A model generated the notes under the pieces. It did not search any database. It was not told the origin of the DNA and saw only the letters and a program-made list of their open reading frames with translations. Below, piece after piece: positions 52,508-61,485 of a stretch of DNA of 64,000 nucleotides; position 1 is the stretch's first letter; every line of letters begins with the position of its first letter. The DNA comes from Methylobacterium planeticum. GTDB lineage: Bacteria > Pseudomonadota > Alphaproteobacteria > Rhizobiales > Beijerinckiaceae. The position numbers and the translations under genes are program-made. The stretch lies in assembly GCF_008806345.1 (NCBI RefSeq), contig NZ_VZZJ01000022.1:20947-84946 (forward strand), given 5' to 3'.

Positions 52508-52681
52508 ATGGCGATGGACGATACGACCTGGACGCTCGAATCCGTCCAGGCCCTGACCGAGATGGCCCGAGAGCGCATCCCGGTCTCGGTGATCAGCCTC
52601 AAGCTCAAGCGGCCGGTCGAGGCCGTCTCGGCCAAGCTCGCAGAACTCGGCATCACGCCGGCCGTCGATACCGGCGCCTGA
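52508..52681 (+). CDS. Small SANT/GcrA-like helical protein (57 aa)
   Basis: The ATG at 52508 has AGAGGAGA 6-7 nt upstream; an ATG two codons later is also possible. The product (MAMDDTTWTLESVQALTEMA, then IPVSVISLKLKRPVEAVSAK, LAELG) is almost entirely one compact helical domain. It follows the pattern WT.E.V..L...S.I...L......AV..K...LG of the GcrA N-terminal DNA-binding domain. It may be a stand-alone DNA-binding or partner-binding module. It lies next to rnpB, divergent from it. The function is unknown. Confidence 0.7.
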   Translation: MAMDDTTWTLESVQALTEMARERIPVSVISLKLKRPVEAVSAKLAELGITPAVDTGA

Positions 52682-52723
52682 GCGGCGCAGACGTCCGCGG
52701 GGCCCTCTCAGCCCCGCGAGTCC

Positions 52724-53164
52724 TCACCAGGTCCCGGTATTCTCCATCGAGACCCAGGGCTCCTGCGGCGCCTTCGCGCCACCCTTCTGCAGGATTTCGA
52801 TGGAGATGCCGTCCGGCGATTTGACGAAGGCCATGTGACCGTCGCGCGGCGGCCGGTGGATGGTGACGCCCGCATCCTTCAGCCGCTGGCAGAAGGCGTA
52901 GATGTCGTCGACCTGATAGGCGAGGTGGCCGAAATTGCGCCCGCCCGCGTATTCCTCGGGATCCCAGTTGTAGGTCAGCTCGACGAGGGGCGACTTCGTG
53001 GACTCGGCCCGCGCCACGTCGCCCGGAGCCGCGAGGAACACGAGGGTGAAGCGGCCCTTCTCATTCTCGACGCGGCGGACCTCCCGGAGCCCGAACGTGC
53101 CGACGTAGAAGGCGAGCGCGCGGTCGAGATCCGCCACGCGGACCATCGTGTGCAGGTATTCCAT
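52724..53164 (-). CDS. gloA: Lactoylglutathione lyase, glyoxalase I (146 aa)
   Basis: Metal-dependent enzyme that converts the methylglyoxal-glutathione hemithioacetal to S-lactoylglutathione in the cytoplasm. It has the VOC fold with two beta-alpha-beta-beta-beta modules. LHTMVRVADLDRALAFYVGT carries the first metal His, VELTYNWDPEEYAGGRNFGH the Glu and second His, and GISIEILQKG the last Glu. Length is slightly above the E. coli enzyme (135) because of a short C-terminal extension (APQEPWVSMENTGTW). Methylotrophs also use this detoxification route. Confidence 0.94.
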   Translation of the reverse strand: MEYLHTMVRVADLDRALAFYVGTFGLREVRRVENEKGRFTLVFLAAPGDVARAESTKSPLVELTYNWDPEEYAGGRNFGHLAYQVDDIYAFCQRLKDAGVTIHRPPRDGHMAFVKSPDGISIEILQKGGAKAPQEPWVSMENTGTW

Positions 53165-53332
53165 GGGGCATCCATCTCCGGTGATGCGCCCTATCTGGCC
53201 CGGTATCCCGTGGCGTCAACGCCGGTATCCCGGCCGGGGCTTTGCAGGCTTCCTCCACGGGCCCGCATTGCACCGAAGCCCGCCCGGGTTAGAACGCGGG
53301 CGGATCCCCGATCTATCCCGGCGAGAGGCCCC

Positions 53333-55984
53333 ATGCGCACCGAGACGCCCCCGACGATCCGCCTGGAGGATTATCGCCCGAGCGATCACCTGATCGACCG
53401 GGTCGACCTCGATGTGCGCCTCGCGCCCCACGAGACCCGGATCACCGCCGTGCTCGCACTGCGCCCCAACCCGGCGGGCGAGCCGGGGGCACCCCTCGTG
53501 CTCGACGGCGACGACGTGACCCTGCTGGCCCTCGATCTCGACGGCCAGACCCTGCCGGCCGACGCCTACCTGGCGACGCCCTCCGGTCTCACACTGCATC
53601 GTCCGCCGACGCGGCCTTTCACCCTGCGCATCGAGACGCAGGTCGACCCGACCGCCAACACCAAGCTGATGGGCCTCTACCGCTCGAGCGGTGTCTACTG
53701 CACCCAATGCGAGGCGGATGGTTTCCGGCGCATCACCTACTTCCTCGATCGGCCGGACGTGCTGTCGGTCTACACCACGCGGATCGAGGCGGAGCGCGCG
53801 GCGGCCCCGGTGCTGCTCGGCAACGGAAACCCCGTGGAGGCGGGCGAGGCCGGCGAAGGGCGCCACTACGCGGTCTGGCACGATCCGCACCCGAAGCCCG
53901 CCTACCTCTTCGCCCTCGTCGGCGGTCGGCTCGACAAGGTTGCGACCCGGTTCACCACGATGGAAGGGCGCGACGTCGAGGTGGCGGTCTTCGTCGAGCC
54001 CGGCAAAGCCCCCCGGGCGGCCTACGCCCTCGACGCCGTCCTCCGCTCGATGCGGTGGGACGAGGAAGCCTTCGGCCGCGCCTACGACCTCGATGTGTTC
54101 AACGTCGTGGCCGTCTCCGACTTCAACATGGGCGCGATGGAGAACAAGGGCCTCAACATCTTCAACGACAAATACGTCCTGGCGAGTCCCGAGACCGCGA
54201 CCGACCAGGATTACGCCAACATCGAGGCGATCATCGCCCATGAGTATTTCCACAATTGGTCGGGCAACCGCGTGACCTGCCGCGACTGGTTCCAGCTCTG
54301 CCTGAAGGAAGGCCTCACGGTCTTCCGCGACCAGGAATTCTCCTCGGACATGCGCTCGCGCGCCGTTCACCGCATCGGCGAGGTGCGCACCCTGCGGGCT
54401 CGCCAGTTCCCGGAGGATGCCGGCCCCCTCGCCCATCCGGTACGACCGCGCGCCTATGCGGAGATCAACAACTTCTACACGGCGACGGTCTACGAGAAGG
54501 GGGCCGAGATCGTCCGGATGCTGCGCACCCTGGTCGGAGAGGCGCCGTTTCGCGCCGGAATGGACCGGTACTACGCGCGGAACGATGGCCGCGCCGCGAC
54601 CGTCGAGGATTTTCTCGACGCCTTCGCGGCGGAGAGCGGGCGCGACCTCACGGCCTTCGCGCAATGGTACGAATGGCCGGGCACGCCCCGCGTCGATGTC
54701 GAGGGCGCGTATGATGCGGCGGCCCGGCGCTATAGCCTGACTCTTCGCCAGTCCCTGCGGGGCGCGGCGCCGCCCTTCGTCATTCCGGTCGCCGTCGGCC
54801 TCGTCGGGCCCTCCGGCCCGCTCGCGGGAGCGCGTTGCGCCGACATCCGCGATGGCGTCTTCGTGCTCGACGCGGCCGTCGCGCGCCTCACCTTCACGGA
54901 GGTGTCCGAGGCGCCGGTGCCGTCCCTGTTTCGCGGCTTCTCGGCCCCCGTGCGGGTCGAGATGGCCCTGAGCGATGCCGAGCGGCTGACGCTCCTGCGC
55001 CACGACACCGACGCCTTCAACCGTTGGCAGGCGGCCCAGAGCATCGCGATGCGCCTCCTGATCGACCGCGGCACCGCCCGCGCCCCGGAGACGGACGATG
55101 CGGGACCGGCGGCGCAGGCCTATGCCGAGGCGCTCGCGGCCTTCCTCGATGCGGAGGCGCTGGCCGATCCGGCCTTCGCGGCCCTGGTGCTCGGCCTGCC
55201 CGGGGAAGGCGATGTCGCCAACGAGATTGGCAGCGACATCGATCCCGACGCCATCCACCGCGCCCGGCAGAGCCTGCGCCGTCATCTGGGTCACGCCCTC
55301 GGCGAGCGTCTGAGCCGTCTGCGCGCCGACCTCGCCGAGGCGCCCGGAACGCCCTTCAGCCCGGATGCCGCCTCGGCCGGACGACGCACGCTCCGCAACG
55401 CCGCCCTCGACCTGATCGCTGCGGCCGATCCAGCCCGCGGGGCGGAGCTCGCAGCTGCGCAGATCGAGGACGCCAGCAACATGACCGACCGTCTGGCCGC
55501 GCTCGGGATCCTCTCGTTGATCCCCGGCGAGACGCGCGAAACCGCCCTCACAGCCTTCGGCGAGCGCTACGCCGCCGAACCGCTCGTCCTCGACAAGTGG
55601 TTCGCGATCCAGGCGGCGATCCCCGAGGACGGCACCCTCGCGCGGATCGCGCGCCTGCGCGAGCACCCGGCCTTCTCGATGACCAATCCGAACCGCGTGC
55701 GCGCCCTGATCGGGAGCTTCGGCCTCGCCAACCCGACTCAGTTCAACCGCGTCGACGGCGCCGGCTTCGGCCTCCTGGCGGAGACGGTCGAAATGCTCGA
55801 CCGGACCAATCCGCAGATCGCGGCAAAGCTTCTGACGAATTTCGGTTCATGGCGCATGCTGGAACCCGCAAGATCCTCGAAAGCCGGCGAAATTCTCGCC
55901 CGGATCAAGGCGATCCCGGGCCTCTCACGCGATGTCGCCGACATCGTGGACCGAACCGTTGCCGGATCATTAACATCTTCTTAA
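53333..55984 (+). CDS. pepN: Aminopeptidase N, M1 family (883 aa)
   Basis: Zinc aminopeptidase that trims N-terminal residues from peptides. The exopeptidase motif is GAMENKG (about residues 266-272). The zinc site is HEYFH (303-307) with the third ligand Glu326 in CLKEG, an exact HExxH-x18-E. A catalytic Tyr lies in NNFYTATVYEKGAEIVRML. The C-terminal half is the DUF3458 Ig-like plus helical domain of PepN. The ATG at 53333 follows GAGAGG. The last codons (TCATTAACATCTTCTTAA) contain a perfect CtrA box. Confidence 0.97.
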   Translation: MRTETPPTIRLEDYRPSDHLIDRVDLDVRLAPHETRITAVLALRPNPAGEPGAPLVLDGDDVTLLALDLDGQTLPADAYLATPSGLTLHRPPTRPFTLRIETQVDPTANTKLMGLYRSSGVYCTQCEADGFRRITYFLDRPDVLSVYTTRIEAERAAAPVLLGNGNPVEAGEAGEGRHYAVWHDPHPKPAYLFALVGGRLDKVATRFTTMEGRDVEVAVFVEPGKAPRAAYALDAVLRSMRWDEEAFGRAYDLDVFNVVAVSDFNMGAMENKGLNIFNDKYVLASPETATDQDYANIEAIIAHEYFHNWSGNRVTCRDWFQLCLKEGLTVFRDQEFSSDMRSRAVHRIGEVRTLRARQFPEDAGPLAHPVRPRAYAEINNFYTATVYEKGAEIVRMLRTLVGEAPFRAGMDRYYARNDGRAATVEDFLDAFAAESGRDLTAFAQWYEWPGTPRVDVEGAYDAAARRYSLTLRQSLRGAAPPFVIPVAVGLVGPSGPLAGARCADIRDGVFVLDAAVARLTFTEVSEAPVPSLFRGFSAPVRVEMALSDAERLTLLRHDTDAFNRWQAAQSIAMRLLIDRGTARAPETDDAGPAAQAYAEALAAFLDAEALADPAFAALVLGLPGEGDVANEIGSDIDPDAIHRARQSLRRHLGHALGERLSRLRADLAEAPGTPFSPDAASAGRRTLRNAALDLIAAADPARGAELAAAQIEDASNMTDRLAALGILSLIPGETRETALTAFGERYAAEPLVLDKWFAIQAAIPEDGTLARIARLREHPAFSMTNPNRVRALIGSFGLANPTQFNRVDGAGFGLLAETVEMLDRTNPQIAAKLLTNFGSWRMLEPARSSKAGEILARIKAIPGLSRDVADIVDRTVAGSLTSS
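55970..55984. promoter_or_regulatory. Perfect CtrA box TTAA-N7-TTAA at the pepN stop, upstream of a PleC-like kinase gene
   Basis: TTAA at 55970-55973, seven bases, TTAA at 55981-55984, ending on the pepN stop codon and 180 bp before the kinase ATG. GANTC sites follow at 55999-56003, 56104-56108 and 56137-56141, and one at 56175-56179 lies just inside the kinase gene. That is more than base composition predicts. Confidence 0.6.
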
Positions 55985-56163
55985 CAGAGGGAAATTTCGA
56001 CTCGGGCCGAGCCAAGAGGGCGAGGCCGTAAGTCCGCTTCTGTCAAGGCGCCGCCCGAGAAAGCCGTGGACAAGTTCATGCGCCGAGACGATCATGTATC
56101 CATGATTCGAAGCGAGCGCGCCTGACCGCTTCGGAGGATTCACGAGAGCGACGAGGTTCGGTC

Positions 56164-58542
56164 ATGCCGGAGGCGGATTCCGCTTCCCTCTCCGCGCGTG
56201 CGGATACGATCCTTGGCATCCACCGGCCCACGCACGCGACGCATGCGCGTTTCGTTCGGGCCGAGACATGGCTTCGGTACGCGGTACCCGCTCTGCTCGC
56301 GACCTTCCTCGCCTGCCTCGGCGGCGTCGCCACCCTGTATCTCCAGACCCAGCGCGAGGAGATGCTCCGCCGGGCCGTCGCGGATATCGAGACCTTCACG
56401 CGTCTGACGGCCGCCGCCCTGCCGAACATCGCCCTGACGGAGGATGCCGCGCGCACGCGCCTCGGCACCCTGATGCCGGAGGGTTCGCTGCAGGCGGGCC
56501 GGCAGATCCTCGTCGTGTCCCCGTCCGAGCGGATCGTCGCCGCCCACCCTCCCCTTCCCGGCCATTACGAGACCCTGAGCCAGGTGATCGGCGAGGTGCA
56601 GGCGCTCTCGACGCTCGGTGAGCGTGCCGGCGTGATGAGCCTCACGCTCGCCAATGGCCAGCCGGCCTTCGCGACCATGCGCGCGTTACCGGGGGATGCG
56701 GCGCGGATTGCCGTGGTCCAACCCCTCGATCCGATCGTGGCGGGCTGGAACGAGCGGGCGCATCACCAAGCCATCCTGCTCGGCGCGGCCGGCATCGTGA
56801 TCATCGGGATCGCGGTTGCCTACGGATTGCAGACACGGCGGACGCACGCGGTCGACCGGCTCTGCGAGCAGATCAAGCAGCGCCTCGACACGGCCCTCGG
56901 CCGCGGCGGCTGCGGCCTATGGGACTGGGACATCCCGCGCGGACGCATCTACTGGTCGGACTCGATGTACGCGCTCCTCGGCTATCACCGCGAGCGGGAA
57001 TTCCTCTCCTTCGGCGACGTCAACGCCCTCGTCCATCCCGATGACGGCGACCTCTACAGCCTCGCCCGCGGCCTCGCGGCCAACCAGACGACCATCGACC
57101 ACGCCTTCCGGATGCGCCGGGCGGACGGCGCCTATGTCTGGCTGCGCACCCGCGCCGAGATCGTGCCGGACCCGACGGATGGTGGGCGCCATCTCGTCGG
57201 GATCGCCGTCGACATCACGGAGCAGCGCAATCTCGTCGAGTCGAACGCCACCGCCGACATGCGCCTGCGCGACGCGGTCGAGGCGATCTCCGAGGCCTTC
57301 GTGCTTTGGGACACGAGCAACAGGCTCGTGCTGTGCAATTCGAAGTTCCGCCACCTTCACGCCCTCAGCCCGGAGGATGCGCAATCCGGCCGGCGCTATG
57401 GGGAGATCATGGGGCGGGGCGTGCTGCCGCGGGTCCGCCGGGAGATGCCAGAGACGGAGCCGGCGGGCGCCACCTCGCGAACCTTCGAGGCGGAGCTGAC
57501 GGATGGGCGCTGGCTCCAGATCAGCGAGCGACGCACCAAGGATGGCGGCTACGTCTCGGTGGGAACCGACATCACGAACCTGAAGCGGCATCAGGAACAG
57601 CTCGTCGCCTCCGAGCGCGAGCTGATCGAGACCGTCAAGGACCTCAAGCGCTCGCGCCGGACCCTCGAACTTCAGACCCAGCAGCTCGCGGACCTTGCCG
57701 AGCGCTACCTCGACCAGAAGGCTGCGGCCGAGAGCGCCAATCAGGCGAAGTCCGAGTTCCTGGCCAATATGAGCCACGAACTGCGCACGCCGCTTAACGC
57801 GATCATCGGCTTTGCCGAGCTGATGGAGAGCGAAGTCTACGGAGCCCTCGGATCGCCGCGCTACGGCGATTACTGCCGGGATATCCGTGCGAGCGGCAAC
57901 TACCTGCTGTCCGTCATCGACGACATCCTGAACATGTCCCGGATCGAGGCGCAGCGGGTGCGGCTGGTCCGCCGCGAGCTTTCCCTGGAGAGCGCGGTCG
58001 CGAGCGCCCTCAAGCTCGTCACGGAGGCGGCGCGGGCGAAGTCGCTCGCCGTCACGGTCGATCTCAGCCCGAGCCTCACCGTCCTCGCCGACGAGCGCGC
58101 CCTGCACCAGATCCTCGTGAACCTGATGCAGAACGCCGTGAAATTCACGCCCACCGACGGACGCGTCATGATCCGCGCGCGCTCAGCGGGTGATCAGCTG
58201 CATCTTTTCATCGAGGATAGCGGCATCGGCATCCCGAAGGACGCCCTGCCGAAGCTCGGGGCTCCCTTCGCCCAGGTCGAGACCAACCTCACCCGCTGCT
58301 ACAAGGGCTCGGGTCTCGGCCTCGCCATAGCCCGATCGATGGCGGAGCTGCACGGGGGTGCCCTGCGTATCCGATCCGAGGAGGGCCTGGGCACCGTCGT
58401 CCTGGTGCGCCTGCCCAAGCCTACGGCCGACCGCCTCGCGGAACTCGCGGTGGACGAGGCCTCGCAGCAGACCGTGGCTGCGCTCCGCGAGGCGGCGGGT
58501 GCGAGTCTGCGGGCGGCATCGCTCCAGCCCGCCGTGGTGTGA
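56164..58542 (+). CDS. PleC/DivJ-like sensor histidine kinase with two PAS domains (792 aa)
   Basis: Membrane kinase with two helices (about 38-60 and 203-222) around an extracytoplasmic domain, PAS 1 (about 245-355, GLWDWDIPRGRIYWSDSMYA), PAS 2 (about 370-475), then HisKA with phospho-acceptor His538 in FLANMSHELRTPLNAIIGF and HATPase. The N box is ILVNLMQNAVKFTP. The block KLGAPFAQVETNLTRCYKGS, then GLGLAIARSMAELHGG, is characteristic of the alphaproteobacterial PleC/DivJ/PdhS group that controls DivK and thereby CtrA. It has no receiver domain. Orthology to PleC, DivJ or PdhS specifically is unresolved. Confidence 0.85.
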   Translation: MPEADSASLSARADTILGIHRPTHATHARFVRAETWLRYAVPALLATFLACLGGVATLYLQTQREEMLRRAVADIETFTRLTAAALPNIALTEDAARTRLGTLMPEGSLQAGRQILVVSPSERIVAAHPPLPGHYETLSQVIGEVQALSTLGERAGVMSLTLANGQPAFATMRALPGDAARIAVVQPLDPIVAGWNERAHHQAILLGAAGIVIIGIAVAYGLQTRRTHAVDRLCEQIKQRLDTALGRGGCGLWDWDIPRGRIYWSDSMYALLGYHREREFLSFGDVNALVHPDDGDLYSLARGLAANQTTIDHAFRMRRADGAYVWLRTRAEIVPDPTDGGRHLVGIAVDITEQRNLVESNATADMRLRDAVEAISEAFVLWDTSNRLVLCNSKFRHLHALSPEDAQSGRRYGEIMGRGVLPRVRREMPETEPAGATSRTFEAELTDGRWLQISERRTKDGGYVSVGTDITNLKRHQEQLVASERELIETVKDLKRSRRTLELQTQQLADLAERYLDQKAAAESANQAKSEFLANMSHELRTPLNAIIGFAELMESEVYGALGSPRYGDYCRDIRASGNYLLSVIDDILNMSRIEAQRVRLVRRELSLESAVASALKLVTEAARAKSLAVTVDLSPSLTVLADERALHQILVNLMQNAVKFTPTDGRVMIRARSAGDQLHLFIEDSGIGIPKDALPKLGAPFAQVETNLTRCYKGSGLGLAIARSMAELHGGALRIRSEEGLGTVVLVRLPKPTADRLAELAVDEASQQTVAALREAAGASLRAASLQPAVV

Positions 58543-58569
58543 TCACCGGCCCCGCTGCCGCGCGTCGGA

Positions 58570-61485
58570 TCAGGACAGGATGCGCTCGAAGATCGCCCTG
58601 ACTTGGCCGCGCTCGGTCGCGATCTGGGCCGTGAGTGCGCGCGCATCCGGCAGGCCCGATGCCGCGGCGAGGCGCGCCAGCGCGACCGGCGAGGCCTCGG
58701 CCGGCTCTCCCTCGACCATCAGGCGCTGCCAATGATGTACGTCGTCGAACAGGCGATAGGCCTCCGCGAGCTGACGGGCCGCCGGATCGGAAAGCCATCC
58801 ATGGCCGGCGGCCGCCGCGAAGAGCGCCGGCGCGTCGAGCCCCACGAGTTCGGGATGCTGCCCGGCCCGCCCGAGCACGATGGCCTGCGCCAGGAAGTCG
58901 AGGTCCAGCAATCCTCCGGGTGCCAGCTTCAGGTCGAGGTCGCCACCATCCCCCTTCTCTCGCGCGACGAGGTCGCGCATTGCGCGCACCGCGCGGTGGA
59001 CGACCTTCGGCGTGCGGGGCGCGCAGAGCACTGTACGGATCGCGTCCGACACCGCGACGGCGAGGCCGGCATCCCCTGAGATCACGCGGGCCCGGGTCAG
59101 TGCCATGAGCTCCCACAGTTCGGCCTCCTCGCGGAGATAGGTCCGGAAGCTGCGGAATTGTGTGGCGATCATGCCCTGGCCGCCCCCCGGGCGCAGGCGC
59201 AGGTCCACCTCGTAGAGGCCGCCGCGCCGGGTCGGCGCGGTCAGGGCCGCCACGAGGCGCTGCGTCAGCCGGTTGTAGGCGACCCCGGCATCGAGAGCCT
59301 TCGGGCCGGTGCTGGTGCGGTTCTCGGGATCGAAATCGTAGAGCACGACGAGGTCGAGGTCCGACTCGGCGGTGAGCTGGCGCGAACCGAGCCGGCCGAG
59401 CCCGAGCACCACGATGCACCCGCCCGGCACCGTCCCGTGTTCGGCGGTGAAGGTCCGCGAGACCGCCTCCAGCGAGGTGGTCACGGCGGCCGCGGCGATG
59501 CCCGCGAAGGCCTGGCCCGCGCCGCTCGGCGGCAGGATGCCGGACAGGAGCCGTGCGCCGGTGACGAAGCGCATCTGCCTGGCCGCGTCGCGGCTGCGAT
59601 CCAGAAAATCCTCGTGGTTGGCGGGTGTCCCGACGAGCCCGCGATATTGTTCGGCGAGTTGGCCCGCGTCGGTCGTGGGAGCGACGAAGCCGGGGTCGAT
59701 CACCGCATCGAGGACGTGGGGACTGAACGCCACCGTGTCGGCCAGGCGCGGCGCGGTCCCGAGCAGATCCGCAAAGAGCAGCCGCAGCCGCTCGTGCGAG
59801 CGCAGGATCGTCAGGAGTTCGACCGCCGCCGGCATCCGTCCGAAGGCCCGATCGAGGGCGTCGAGGGCGGCATCGGGATCCGGCGTGCCGCCGAGCGCCT
59901 GCATCAGGGCCGGGACGAGTTCGGTGAGAACTTCGCGCGCGCGCGGGCTGCGCACGGCCGGGCGTCGCCCGAAATGCCAGCCGCGCACGGTCTCGACCGC
60001 CCGCTCCGCCTCACGGAAACCGAGCTGCTGCAGGGTCCTGAGGGTCGCGGGATCGTCGCCCGCACCGCTGAAGACGAGGTCGCCCATCTCCGCGGAGAGA
60101 TCGGGCTCCGCCTCGAACAGCAGGGCGTAGCGGGCCTGCACGGCCCGGGCATGCTGCAGCAGCGCGGCCTCGAATGCGGGGAGCCCCGCGAAGCCTGCGA
60201 AGCGCGCGAAGCTCTCCAGCTCGGCAGTCTCGGCCGGCAGGCGCTGCGTCTGCTCATCGCGGACCATCTGCAGGCGGTGCTCGACCGTGCGCAGGAAGTC
60301 GTAGGCCGCCGTGAGAGCATCGCGGGCATCGGCGTCGATCCAGCCCTCGTCGGTCAGGCTCGCGAGCATCTCGATCGTGCGGCGGCCGCGCAGAGCCGGG
60401 CGCCGGCCGCCGAAGACGAGCTGCTGCGTCTGGACGAAGAACTCGATCTCGCGGATACCCCCGCGCCCGAGCTTGATGTCGTGGCCGGCCACCGCGATGG
60501 TGTCGTGCCCCCGCACGGCGTGGATCTGCCGCTTCATGGCATGCACGTCGGCGATCGAGGCGAAATCGAAATACTTGCGCCAGATGAAGGGCCGCAGCTC
60601 CGCCAGGAAGCGCTCACCCGCTGGAATGTCGCCCGCGATGGGACGCGCCTTGATGAAAGCGGCCCGTTCCCAGTTCTGCCCCAGCGTCTCGTAATAGGTG
60701 TAGGCGGAGTTGAGTGTCATCGCGGTCGGGGTCGAGCCCGGGTCGGGCCGGAGCCGATAATCGACCCGGTGGACGTAGCCCTCCGCACTCCGCTCCTGCA
60801 GGAGCTTCGCCACACCCTGGGCGAGGCGGCTGAAGAAGGGGATGGGCTCCAAGCCCTCCTTCAGAGGCGCGACCTCGGGATCGAAGAAGATCACCAAGTC
60901 GATGTCACTCGAATAGTTCAACTCGTGCGCGCCGAGCTTGCCGAGCCCGAGGACCACAAGCCCGGATCCTTCCTGAGACACCTCGGAATCCGCAGGTCGA
61001 AAGCGTCCGAGATCCTCGGCCTGGCGGAGCATCGCGTCGATGGCGGCCGAGACCGAGGCGTCGGCGAAGTCCGAGAGCGACCGCGTCACGGTGGCGAGCG
61101 GCCAGAGCCCGCCGATATCGGCGAGCGCCACGAGGAGTGCATGCTCCGCACGGTTGTGGCGCAGGCGCCGTCCGACGGCCTCGAGATCGAGCGCCACTCC
61201 CGGTTCCGGGCGTCCAGCTGCGCGCTGGTCCGCGATGATCGCCGCGCTCGCCGCCTCCGGCGCGCGCTCGGCGAGCCGGACGATCCGTTCGGGGTCGCGG
61301 CTCACGAGGTGCCACAGGAAGGGGGAATGATCGGCGAGCCCGAGGAGAAGCGCCCGCATCGGCCCGGCAAGCAGGGATTTCGGGAGCGCCCCCGCGATAT
61401 CCGCGAGCCGGGCCTCGGCGCCCGCGGGATCCGAGAGGGGCGGTGCCGCCGTCAACCGCGCATGCAGGGTGGAGCCGTCGCTCAT
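58570..61485 (-). CDS. glnE: Glutamine synthetase adenylyltransferase/deadenylylase GlnE (971 aa)
   Basis: Bifunctional nucleotidyltransferase that adenylylates and deadenylylates glutamine synthetase in response to PII. Two homologous catalytic halves are visible. The first has VLGLGKLGAHELNYSSDIDL (about residue 173), then VIFFD; the second has VLGLGRLGSRQLTAESDLDL (about 692), then VVLYDFD. Both keep the GlGklGg...SDxDL metal-binding pattern. AFIKARPIAGD and DIKLGRGGIREIEFFVQTQQ are conserved. Length is normal. Its ATG overlaps the upstream kinase stop by 4 nt, so it is the third gene of a regulator-kinase-glnE operon. Confidence 0.97.
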   Translation of the reverse strand: MSDGSTLHARLTAAPPLSDPAGAEARLADIAGALPKSLLAGPMRALLLGLADHSPFLWHLVSRDPERIVRLAERAPEAASAAIIADQRAAGRPEPGVALDLEAVGRRLRHNRAEHALLVALADIGGLWPLATVTRSLSDFADASVSAAIDAMLRQAEDLGRFRPADSEVSQEGSGLVVLGLGKLGAHELNYSSDIDLVIFFDPEVAPLKEGLEPIPFFSRLAQGVAKLLQERSAEGYVHRVDYRLRPDPGSTPTAMTLNSAYTYYETLGQNWERAAFIKARPIAGDIPAGERFLAELRPFIWRKYFDFASIADVHAMKRQIHAVRGHDTIAVAGHDIKLGRGGIREIEFFVQTQQLVFGGRRPALRGRRTIEMLASLTDEGWIDADARDALTAAYDFLRTVEHRLQMVRDEQTQRLPAETAELESFARFAGFAGLPAFEAALLQHARAVQARYALLFEAEPDLSAEMGDLVFSGAGDDPATLRTLQQLGFREAERAVETVRGWHFGRRPAVRSPRAREVLTELVPALMQALGGTPDPDAALDALDRAFGRMPAAVELLTILRSHERLRLLFADLLGTAPRLADTVAFSPHVLDAVIDPGFVAPTTDAGQLAEQYRGLVGTPANHEDFLDRSRDAARQMRFVTGARLLSGILPPSGAGQAFAGIAAAAVTTSLEAVSRTFTAEHGTVPGGCIVVLGLGRLGSRQLTAESDLDLVVLYDFDPENRTSTGPKALDAGVAYNRLTQRLVAALTAPTRRGGLYEVDLRLRPGGGQGMIATQFRSFRTYLREEAELWELMALTRARVISGDAGLAVAVSDAIRTVLCAPRTPKVVHRAVRAMRDLVAREKGDGGDLDLKLAPGGLLDLDFLAQAIVLGRAGQHPELVGLDAPALFAAAAGHGWLSDPAARQLAEAYRLFDDVHHWQRLMVEGEPAEASPVALARLAAASGLPDARALTAQIATERGQVRAIFERILS

